A stretch of 7,063 bases of DNA, from the NCBI GenBank assembly GCA_029934695.1, contig JAOZLU010000025.1, positions 1 through 7,063 of the forward strand, read 5' to 3'. A program made the translations under genes and the position numbers. Origin of the DNA: Desulfobacterales bacterium. Lineage in GTDB: Bacteria; Desulfobacterota; Desulfobacteria; Desulfobacterales; 4be13. Below the pieces are notes generated by a model. It was not told the origin of the DNA and searched no databases. It was given only the letters and a program-made list of their open reading frames with translations. Position 1 is the stretch's first letter, and each line of letters begins with the position of its first letter. Below are positions 1-6,013 of this stretch, one piece after another.

Positions 1-49
1 AAACATCAAACATCAAACATCAAACATCAAACATCAAACATCAAACATC
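1..49. repeat. Heptanucleotide tandem repeat (AAACATC)x7
   Basis: Seven perfect head-to-tail copies of AAACATC fill the left edge of the window, followed by a decayed partial copy (AAATC, 50-54). The array is probably longer, because it runs off the window. It ends one base before the stop codon of the minus-strand dehydrogenase, so it lies in that gene's 3' flank and does not alter its reading frame. It resembles the short tandemly repeated heptamers (STRR) known from filamentous cyanobacteria and other repeat-rich genomes. No function can be read from the sequence. Confidence 0.95.
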
Positions 50-54
50 AAATC

Positions 55-1887
55 CTACATCACCAGATGCCCCAGCCCCTTGCTCCTCAGAAACTGTGGA
101 TACAGTCCATAAGCCGGTTTCAAAACTGGCAGAAGTTTGACGGTTTTGGGCACATTCCCTTTGGCAGAAACCTGTCGGCGCGTCAGTGCGGAGACGAGAT
201 TGGCCTTGCCATGCCAGAATTTATGGGCAAAATCCGCATTCATGGTCATGGTGACTTCGGGCCTGCCCTCAAACGCCCCTTTATGGATGAGCAACTCCTC
301 TCCTGTGGCATCAATAGTGATCACGGCATCCGGGTTTTTATAAACAAACTGAATGCACAGATTGGTTTTTTTCAATGCCGGGCCGATCTCGGGGTCATTT
401 TTCAATTGCTCATAGAAATCAACAAGGACACTGTAAAGCATCTCGGTATCTTTGAAAATATCTTTCATTTCCTTTGCCGAGGACTTCATCGCCGAAGGCC
501 GGAGGTCTTCTTCCGTGACAGGCAACGGTTCTGCTTTTGCGTCGTAAAGTTTTCGGATGATTTTAATCACTCCATCCCGTTCAGGTTCTTTGGGATTGTA
601 CAGCATGGAGCCATCTTCCATGGCCGTGTCGGCGACCTGATCCAGTTTGCCCAGTCCGTCATCAATCCCCGCATCTTTCAGGTTGAGCGGCATTTTTGTC
701 AGGAATGCCAGTTGACGGTTTAAGCTTCGGACTTTTTCCACCCCGGCCCACGCGGCCTTTTTTCTGACCCATTGGTCAATAAAATTTAAATTGCCGATGG
801 CCTTTGCCGCGGCCCCTCTTGCCTTGAATGATTTTGTATCAAACCAGGCCCGGGCAAGTTCCACAGGGGAGGACTGACATGCGGAATCGCCCAGGGTGCC
901 GGATTTCAGCAAACTCTGTCCCTCATTGACCAACTGGGGAAATGTGATGCCCATTGCCATGGCGATATCCGCGAACCGCTCTGTTTCACACTCCAGGTTA
1001 TATGCCATGACTTCCGGCAGTACCAGGGCGTTGGCCAGCCCATGGGGAATATGATAGACCCCGCCCAGGGCATGGGAAATGCCATGAGCCATGCCCACCA
1101 TGGAATGAGAAAACGCCACCCCTGCCAGGAAACTCCCTGCAAGCATGGCCCCGCGGGCCTGCAAATCATCCGGGTGTGCGCAGGCTTGGAGGATATTGCC
1201 GCTGATCAGCCGAATGGCATGAAGGGCCAGGCCATCGGAAGCCGGGGACCATTCCTTATCCACATACGCTTCAATCGCGTGGGTCAGGGCATCCATCCCG
1301 GTTCCGGCCGTCAGTCCGCCTGGCATGGAAGCCGTGACTTCAGGATCAAGAATCGCCATTTTCGGCAAAAACTGTTCTTCGGCAAATGGCAGTTTCACAT
1401 CATTGTCCGGGTCCGCAATCACGGCGACTTTGGTGACTTCCGAGCCGGTTCCCGCAGTGGTGGGGATAAATATCGTGGGCAGCAGTTCCTCATTGCTGTC
1501 CAGCAGATACGCACCCTGATGGTCTTCCAGCCTGCCTCCTTTGGTCAGAAGGATATTGGCGACTTTGGCCGTGTCAATGACACTCCCGCCGCCGATGGCG
1601 ACGATCATGTCACAGGTGTTCTTCCGGGCAAGATCAGCGCAGCTTTCAACAGTTTTGACAGTGGAATTGGGGGGAACATCATCATACATGCAGACGATTT
1701 CAATATTGGTATTTTCAAAACCGTTCTTCACCTTATCCACAGGACCGGCCTTGACCAGAATGGTGTCAGTGACCAGAATGGCCCTGCGTTTGCCAAAATG
1801 TTTGACAGAATTACCAATGTTATTCAAAATTCCGATGCCATACACAACTTTCGTGGGAAGCGTGAATTCAAAATATTCAGGCAGCAT
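55..1887 (-). CDS. Iron-containing alcohol dehydrogenase (type III) fused to a C-terminal SCP2 domain
   Basis: This 610-residue protein has two parts. Residues 1 to about 449 are a group III metal-dependent alcohol dehydrogenase. They contain the NAD(P)-binding GGGSVIDTAK (99-108), PTTAGTGSEVT (142-152), GMDALTHAIEAY (197-208) and a segment ending IPHGLAN (280-286). By alignment with E. coli FucO from memory, the metal ligands are D199, H203, H268 and H282, all present. The family is usually about 385 residues. Here roughly 50-60 extra residues sit between about 322 and 398. Residues from about 475 to 604 look like an SCP2 (sterol carrier protein 2, PF02036-type) lipid-binding domain, with the conserved run ADFAHKFWHGKANLVSAL (551-568) and a GNVPK motif. 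The likely reaction is NAD(P)-dependent alcohol/aldehyde interconversion in the cytoplasm. The SCP2 module suggests a hydrophobic or acyl substrate, which is inference. The ATG at 1887 is supported by AAAGGA (complement of 1895-1900) seven bases upstream and by a strong promoter. The stop is TAG at 55-57. The gene is divergent from rdgB and appears monocistronic. Confidence 0.93.
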   Translation of the reverse strand: MLPEYFEFTLPTKVVYGIGILNNIGNSVKHFGKRRAILVTDTILVKAGPVDKVKNGFENTNIEIVCMYDDVPPNSTVKTVESCADLARKNTCDMIVAIGGGSVIDTAKVANILLTKGGRLEDHQGAYLLDSNEELLPTIFIPTTAGTGSEVTKVAVIADPDNDVKLPFAEEQFLPKMAILDPEVTASMPGGLTAGTGMDALTHAIEAYVDKEWSPASDGLALHAIRLISGNILQACAHPDDLQARGAMLAGSFLAGVAFSHSMVGMAHGISHALGGVYHIPHGLANALVLPEVMAYNLECETERFADIAMAMGITFPQLVNEGQSLLKSGTLGDSACQSSPVELARAWFDTKSFKARGAAAKAIGNLNFIDQWVRKKAAWAGVEKVRSLNRQLAFLTKMPLNLKDAGIDDGLGKLDQVADTAMEDGSMLYNPKEPERDGVIKIIRKLYDAKAEPLPVTEEDLRPSAMKSSAKEMKDIFKDTEMLYSVLVDFYEQLKNDPEIGPALKKTNLCIQFVYKNPDAVITIDATGEELLIHKGAFEGRPEVTMTMNADFAHKFWHGKANLVSALTRRQVSAKGNVPKTVKLLPVLKPAYGLYPQFLRSKGLGHLVM

Positions 1888-1922
1888 GGGGGTTTCCTTT
1901 CTTCAGTAAATTAGATTTGACA

Positions 1923-1951
1923 ATTATAACGAATTCAGATAAAGCTTTCAA
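1923..1951 (-). promoter_or_regulatory. Sigma-70-type promoter of the alcohol dehydrogenase gene
   Basis: Read on the minus strand, TTGAAA (complement of 1946-1951) and TATAAT (complement of 1923-1928) are separated by exactly 17 bp. This is a perfect -10 hexamer and a 5/6 match to the -35 consensus TTGACA. Transcription would start near 1916, giving a leader of about 30 nt before the ATG at 1887. No operator is recognised around it. This is the clearest promoter in the window. Confidence 0.7.
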
Positions 1952-2350
1952 TATAATCTTTGTCAGTCTGGACAATCTTTTTGACTCGCAAAGCAGGCTT
2001 TGTAATCCGGCCAAGCTTGTAAAATCAGGATATTCGGCATGGCCTGAATCAACCCTGAAACAGATCATCAGTGATGATAAAAATTGTCCCTCTTCAGGTA
2101 GTCAAAATTATTTTGCGAGAGAACCATTTTGTGACAGAAACGATTTGCAAAATCGTTTTACTCCCGGAACTTCCCTGAATTCATTATAACCAACTTTAAT
2201 TAAACTCCAGACAATTTTTAATAATCTGCAACTTAACCATCAGATTGAAAAAAGGCAAGCACTTTCTGAAAAATCAAATATATATTTGCTGAAAGCTGTC
2301 TTTTGCAAAAATTAACTATTGACTTTAAATACAATAAGATGTTAACAACA
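1952..2350. other. AT-rich spacer without a recognisable gene
   Basis: This stretch lies between the dehydrogenase promoter and the first MITE-like element. Open frames here (for example 1917-2189 plus) have no ribosome-binding site, no recognisable domain and a composition expected of non-coding DNA. The only structure I can support is a small hairpin at 2138-2158, listed separately. No tRNA, riboswitch or other RNA fold was recognised. Confidence 0.6.
2138..2158. repeat. 9-bp perfect hairpin with GCA loop
   Basis: Arms AAACGATTT (2138-2146) and AAATCGTTT (2150-2158) are perfect reverse complements around GCA. The apex TTTGCAAA resembles the TTGCAAA apex of the hairpins in the 81-bp array, but the arms differ completely. 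It is followed only by TA, not a T run, so it is not a convincing intrinsic terminator. It could be a REP-like palindrome. Confidence 0.55.
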
Positions 2351-2485
2351 TTCTGATTATGACGGAGTCTGTGAATGTGCCCTGACAATCACAGAGAACC
2401 GCACTCTGTGGTTTCTCTGCGGCTCTCTGTGATTTTTGAGGGATGCTTTCTGATTCAGGCTCCCCTGAATCCGTTATAATCAGAA
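2351..2485. mobile_element. MITE-like element A (135 bp, non-coding)
   Basis: The 19-bp ends are inverted repeats matching at 17 of 19 positions: TTCTGATTATGACGGAGTC at 2351-2369, and GAATCCGTTATAATCAGAA at 2467-2485 read in reverse complement. The interior is highly structured. Arms 2387-2397 and 2424-2434 (AATCACAGAGA / TCTCTGTGATT) pair perfectly and extend inward by CCGCA/TGCGG after one mismatch. A second perfect hairpin lies at 2452-2471 (GATTCAGG / CCTGAATC, loop CTCC). There is no transposase, so any movement would need a transposase encoded elsewhere. I could not identify a target-site duplication. The right terminus is also the first 19 bp of the 81-bp tandem array. Confidence 0.6.
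2387..2434. repeat. Long imperfect stem-loop inside element A
   Basis: Perfect 11-bp arms (2387-2397 and 2424-2434) are followed, after one mismatch, by a further 5 bp (CCGCA/TGCGG), leaving a 14-base loop. On the plus strand it is followed by TTT, so it could weakly terminate plus-strand transcription. No plus-strand gene lies immediately upstream, so I treat it as element structure. Confidence 0.6.
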
Positions 2486-2872
2486 ACATTCATTATCAGT
2501 CATCGGCAAACATTTCGGACGGGGTTGCAAACCCCGTCCGGCAACGAGAATCCGTTATAATCAGAAACATTCATTATCAGTCATCGGCAAACATTTCGGA
2601 CGGGGTTGCAAACCCCGTCCGGCAACGAGAATCCGTTATAATCAGAAACATTCATTATCAGTCATCGGCAAACATTTCGGACGGGGTTGCAAACCCCGTC
2701 CGGCAACGAGAATCCGTTATAATCAGAAACATTCATTATCAGTCATCGGCAAACATTTCGGACGGGGTTGCAAACCCCGTCCGGCAACGAGAATCCGTTA
2801 TAATCAGAAACATTCATTATCAGTCATCGGCAAACATTTCGGACGGGGTTGCAAACCCCCGTCCGGCAACGA
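2467..2872. repeat. Five-copy 81-bp tandem array with one hairpin per unit
   Basis: Units start at 2467, 2548, 2629, 2710 and 2791. Units 1-4 are 81 bp and essentially identical. Unit 5 is 82 bp, with one extra C in its right hairpin arm, and only GAATCC of a sixth copy follows at 2873-2878. Each unit opens with GAATCCGTTATAATCAGAA, the terminal repeat of element A. Each ends with a perfect hairpin, CGGACGGGGTT and AACCCCGTCCG around GCA (2516-2540, 2597-2621, 2678-2702, 2759-2783, 2840-2865). Because 81 is a multiple of three, the array reads as an open frame (2443-2997) with a 27-residue repeat. There is no ribosome-binding site, and the near-perfect DNA identity points to recent duplication, not a protein. 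It is not CRISPR, since no variable spacers exist. Confidence 0.95.
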
Positions 2873-3028
2873 GAATCCTTGGACGGAACCCTCGGCAATG
2901 TTTATTTTCAAGAAATGAGTGTATCCTCATTGTGGGAGAGAAATCCGGCTTTTTTCGTTCCCGTTTTCCCGCAATGACGCATGAAGGTGGGAGATAGACA
3001 AAAAAATACAAATTGATATGAGGTTGTT

Positions 3029-3682
3029 ATGAAGAATATAATACCCCTTGTCATTGCCACACGAAACAAGGGCAAAACAGTTGAGATAAAAGAACTTTTA
3101 AAAAACTTTCCCGTTGAAATCAGAAATCTGGATGATTTCGGCCCCATTCCTGAAGTGGAAGAGGACGGGGACACCTTTGATGAAAACGCTTACAAAAAAG
3201 CGAGTTTTGCAGCCAAAGTCCTGGGATTTCCCGCGTTGGCTGATGATTCAGGGCTTTTGGTGGAATCGCTTGATGGCGCACCCGGGGTTTATTCTGCGCG
3301 CTATGCCGGGAAAAATGCGACAGATGAACAGCGATACGCCAGAATATTGCAGGAATTACAGGGGGAAACCAACCGGAACGCCGCGTTTGAATGTGTCCTT
3401 TCCATTGCAGTTCCCACAGGCCCGGCCCTGACTTACGAGGCCCGCTGTGAGGGGGTGATCACCCAAGTGCCTTCCGGGGCAAACGGATTCGGATATGATC
3501 CGATTTTTTATTATCCGCCGCTTCAAAAGACCTTTGCAGAACTGACACGGGAAGAGAAAAACTGTGTCAGCCACAGAGGAAAGGCGTTCAGAGAGCTTCA
3601 GGACGAATTTGACAAGGTGTTGGTCTGGATTCGTCAGAATATGCCGATTCAGGAAAGATTCGCGTGCGAGCATGAAAAATGA
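3029..3682 (+). CDS. rdgB: RdgB/HAM1 family dITP/XTP pyrophosphatase
   Basis: This 217-residue protein is a recognisable non-canonical purine NTP pyrophosphatase (EC 3.6.1.66 family). It hydrolyses dITP, ITP and XTP to monophosphates and pyrophosphate, keeping deaminated purines out of DNA and RNA. The family motifs appear in order: the nucleotide-binding ATRNKGK (10-16) with E19, TFDENAYKKA (49-58), the metal-binding and catalytic ALADDSGL (69-76), GVYSARYAG (86-94), GFGYDPIF (153-160) and SHRGKA (181-186). The ATG at 3029 is preceded by TGAGGT at 3019-3024 with good spacing. E. coli RdgB is 197 residues, so this one is slightly long, mainly in a polar C-terminal tail after about residue 200. 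The last residues and the TGA stop (3680-3682) fall inside the left terminal repeat of a MITE-like element, so the tail may have been reshaped by that insertion. No clear promoter was found between the 81-bp array and the gene. Confidence 0.96.
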   Translation: MKNIIPLVIATRNKGKTVEIKELLKNFPVEIRNLDDFGPIPEVEEDGDTFDENAYKKASFAAKVLGFPALADDSGLLVESLDGAPGVYSARYAGKNATDEQRYARILQELQGETNRNAAFECVLSIAVPTGPALTYEARCEGVITQVPSGANGFGYDPIFYYPPLQKTFAELTREEKNCVSHRGKAFRELQDEFDKVLVWIRQNMPIQERFACEHEK

Positions 3683-3837
3683 TTCTGATTATAACGTCTT
3701 TTGGGGAGGCAGCGGATTCCGGGTCAGAAATGATAAGAATCCTGCCAATTCTTATCATTTTGCCCGGTATGACACAGTGCCATTCCGGGTAAAATCGGAA
3801 TCCACTCTCCCAAAGACATTATAATCAGAGACATTTT
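3676..3837. mobile_element. MITE-like element B (about 162 bp, non-coding)
   Basis: The ends 3676-3701 and 3812-3837 are inverted repeats matching at 23 of 26 positions. They include a common core, TCTGATTATAAYGTCTTT, which is closely related to the ends of element A. Inside is a perfect 13-bp stem (AAATGATAAGAAT 3728-3740, ATTCTTATCATTT 3748-3760) with a 7-base loop, extended outward by CCGGGT (3719-3724) against GCCCGG (3762-3767) with one G-T pair. GGATTCC (3714-3720) can alternatively pair with GGAATCC (3797-3803). It encodes no protein. Its left end overlaps the last seven bases of rdgB. Its right end lies about 50 bp upstream of the PEP carboxykinase start and contains TATAAT (3820-3825), but no matching -35 box was found. 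No target-site duplication was recognised. Confidence 0.7.
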
Positions 3838-3886
3838 AAGCAGTCCGCTATTCATTAGCCAATAAACTTCAGAGAGGGAACAATTT

Positions 3887-5875
3887 ATGTTAGAGACAAA
3901 AAAAGGAATTGATATTCTGATTGAAGTCGGAGGAATCACAACTGCCGAGGCCGTAACCCAGCTTCTTGAAAAGAAGTTGGACACAGCGCATCTGTCAAGA
4001 CTGGGACAGATAAAAAATTCTGAGATCATTCTTAAAATTGCAAATGCAATCGTGCTATGCGAACCGGAAACCGTTTATATCAATACCGGTTCTGAGGAAG
4101 ACAAACAGTTTATCAGGGATCTGGCGTTAAAAAACGGGGAAGAAGCCAAACTTCCCATAGATGGCCACACGATCCATTATGACCTGAAAGATGAACAGGG
4201 CCGGATTATTGACCGCACCTTCTATATCGCCAATGAGGGTGAAAATGTGAACTCCCTGGCGAACAAACTGCTCAGAGCCGATGCCCTTGTGGAAGTCCGG
4301 GGGAAGATGACGGGAATTATGCGCGGCAGGACCATGATCGTCGGGTTTTATATGCGGGGGCCTGTGGGATCGCCTGTGTCAAACCCGGCGTTGGAGATCA
4401 CCAGTTCAGCGTATGTGGCTCACAGTGCGGAAATTCTTTATCGGAACGCATTTTCCGCGTATGACAAAGAAGTGGAACGGGCAGGCCATTTTTACACCAA
4501 TATCCACAGCGAAGGCCTGAACAGAACCGAGGACCTGCCCAACGCACGGGTGTTTATGGATCGGAGCCACCGAACCACATACAGCATGTATTGCACTTAT
4601 GCCGGCAATACGCTGCTGCTGAAAAAAGGGAATCATCGCTTTTCCGTTGACAAGGCGGTATATGAGAACCGGGGAAAAGAGTTGTCCGAACACATGTTTA
4701 TCACAGGGGTCAAGGGGCCTGGCGGACGGGTCACCTGGTGCGCGGGGGCCGCGCCCAGCGGATGCGGAAAGACAACCACCGCTATGGCAGGGGATTATTT
4801 TATCGGTGACGATCTCGCACAGATGTGGATTGCAGAGGACGGCAGCATCCGCTCTGTGAATCCCGAATGCGGCATATTCGGGATTGTGGAGGATGTGAAC
4901 TGGGATGGAGATCCCAAGCTCATGGAGGTGCTTAGGAATCCCGGGGCCGAAGTGATATGGTCCAATGTGCTGATTGACGAAAACAGTGTTCCCCAGTGGA
5001 CCGGAAATGGCGAGAAATTGCCGCTCAAAGGGAAAAATTTCCAGGGAGAATGGAAGCAGGGCATGAAGGACGGAAACGGGAAACCGGTCCCCATCTCCCA
5101 CCCCAATGCCCGATGCACCTTGGCCTCGACAGAGATGTCAAACTACTCCGAGATGGCCGAAAACCCCGAGGGAGCAGAAACCAGGGTGATCACATACAGC
5201 GGCAGGGACAGCGATACCATGCCGCCGATCCGGGTCGGGAAAAATCCGGATCATGGGATCGTCATCGGTGCCTGCATCGTATCTGCGGCAACAGCGACAG
5301 AAGTCGGTGCGACAGGTGTCAAACGGGCTCCCTGGGCAAATGCACCGTTTATTCCCGGATCACTGGGGGGATACATGAAAGCCCAGTTTCAGTTCTTCAA
5401 CAGTGAGAATATCTCAAAAGAGAAGTGCCCCATCATGGCGGGCCTGAACTATTTCCTGACCCACGAGGCCCGGGGCAGCGATTCCAAGAAGCTTCTCGGA
5501 GAAAAAAAAGATGTAAAAGCGTGGATGGCGTGGCTGGAGAGAAGAGCGCATAATGAATTGGATGCGATTGAAAGTCCAATCGGGTATCTGCCCAAGTTTG
5601 AAGACCTCAAACAGTTGTTTAAGACGATCATTGACAAGGACTATTCTCAGGAACTGTATGTGAAGCAGTTTTCTCTGTATATTGATAAAATTGTCGCCCG
5701 GATTGACTTGCAGGAGGACGCGTACAGCAAAGAGGCGAATATTCCTGATCAACTGTTTGAGGTGCTGAAAGAGCAGCGGGAAGGGCTGATGGCGATCAGA
5801 GAGAAATATGGGCCGGTTGTGACGCCGGCTCAGTTGGAAGCGTTTAATAAAAATCAGCAGATCGAAAATTTTTAA
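3887..5875 (+). CDS. pckG: Phosphoenolpyruvate carboxykinase, GTP-type (divergent)
   Basis: This 662-residue enzyme interconverts oxaloacetate plus GTP and PEP plus CO2 plus GDP (EC 4.1.1.32) in the cytoplasm. It serves gluconeogenesis or, in reverse, anaplerosis. Landmarks in order are MRGRTM (145-150), YAGNTLLLKKG (238-248, substrate loop, equivalent to the usual GGNSLLGKK), the P-loop APSGCGKTTT (289-298) with the family's reactive cysteine at C293, the metal-binding FIGDDLAQMW (305-314), NPECGIFGI (325-333), GRDSDTMPPI (439-448, equivalent to GGRRSDTVPL) and a lid-like region around 464-497. The P-loop and neighbouring segments differ from the classical FPSACGKTNLAM, placing it in a divergent branch, perhaps nearer archaeal-type enzymes; this is from memory and unproven. 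Length is somewhat above the usual 600-625 residues. The ATG at 3887 has GAGAGGGA about seven bases upstream. It appears to be a single-gene unit, isolated from rdgB by element B. Confidence 0.95.
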   Translation: MLETKKGIDILIEVGGITTAEAVTQLLEKKLDTAHLSRLGQIKNSEIILKIANAIVLCEPETVYINTGSEEDKQFIRDLALKNGEEAKLPIDGHTIHYDLKDEQGRIIDRTFYIANEGENVNSLANKLLRADALVEVRGKMTGIMRGRTMIVGFYMRGPVGSPVSNPALEITSSAYVAHSAEILYRNAFSAYDKEVERAGHFYTNIHSEGLNRTEDLPNARVFMDRSHRTTYSMYCTYAGNTLLLKKGNHRFSVDKAVYENRGKELSEHMFITGVKGPGGRVTWCAGAAPSGCGKTTTAMAGDYFIGDDLAQMWIAEDGSIRSVNPECGIFGIVEDVNWDGDPKLMEVLRNPGAEVIWSNVLIDENSVPQWTGNGEKLPLKGKNFQGEWKQGMKDGNGKPVPISHPNARCTLASTEMSNYSEMAENPEGAETRVITYSGRDSDTMPPIRVGKNPDHGIVIGACIVSAATATEVGATGVKRAPWANAPFIPGSLGGYMKAQFQFFNSENISKEKCPIMAGLNYFLTHEARGSDSKKLLGEKKDVKAWMAWLERRAHNELDAIESPIGYLPKFEDLKQLFKTIIDKDYSQELYVKQFSLYIDKIVARIDLQEDAYSKEANIPDQLFEVLKEQREGLMAIREKYGPVVTPAQLEAFNKNQQIENF

Positions 5876-5885
5876 TTCGCCCTTG

Positions 5886-5943
5886 TAACTACAGGGATTG
5901 GGTTTAGTAAGGATTTATAATACCAAATTAAATCCCTGTGGTT
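5886..5943. repeat. Stem-loop repeat, copy 1, between pckG and the Uma2 gene
   Basis: AACTACAGGGATT (5887-5899) pairs with AATCCCTGTGGTT (5931-5943) at 12 of 13 positions. The first 36 bp (5886-5921) are identical to 6929-6964, where a longer copy occurs. It lies 10 bp after the pckG stop. It might end pckG transcripts, but it lacks a GC-rich stem with a T run, so it is better described as a short palindromic repeat. Confidence 0.75.
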
Positions 5944-5960
5944 CCCGGCGAATCGGAATA

Positions 5961-6013
5961 TCCGGAAATTTTTTATCTGCCGGAACATCAGGAATGAGAG
6001 GTGCCATAATGAC
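5961..6013 (+). repeat. 53-bp leader repeat, copy 1 (includes ribosome-binding site and start codon)
   Basis: These 53 bases are identical to 7011-7063, the last 53 bases of the window, so the true repeat may extend further. The unit carries the inverted pentamer TCCGG/CCGGA, a Shine-Dalgarno stretch TGAGAGG (5995-6001) and the ATG at 6009 followed by AC. The conservation supports the ATG at 6009 as the real start and shows that leader and coding sequence were duplicated together. Confidence 0.95.

Noticed and set aside
1042..1914. 290-residue plus-strand frame opposite the dehydrogenase
   Set aside because: Antisense shadow of a gene with strong family motifs; no recognisable domain of its own.
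1917..2189. 90-residue frame in the spacer
   Set aside because: Overlaps the dehydrogenase promoter, has no ribosome-binding site and no recognisable features.
2467..2872. CRISPR array
   Set aside because: Units are contiguous and identical, with no variable spacers, and no cas genes are present.
2443..2997. 184-residue open frame made of five 27-residue repeats
   Set aside because: No ribosome-binding site. The frame exists only because the 81-bp DNA repeat is a multiple of three. It spans palindromes and an element terminus, and DNA identity is as high in all codon positions.
3797..3825. Promoter for pckG supplied by the right end of element B
   Set aside because: TATAAT is present at 3820-3825, but the -35 position (about 3797-3802, GGAATC) does not resemble TTGACA.
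4406..5101. 231-residue minus-strand frame inside pckG
   Set aside because: Antisense shadow of conserved PEP carboxykinase coding sequence, with no independent support.
5898..6008. N-terminal extension of the Uma2 protein from the ATG at 5898
   Set aside because: This start lies inside a stem-loop repeat without a ribosome-binding site. The ATG at 6009 has a good site and is conserved in the duplicated leader.
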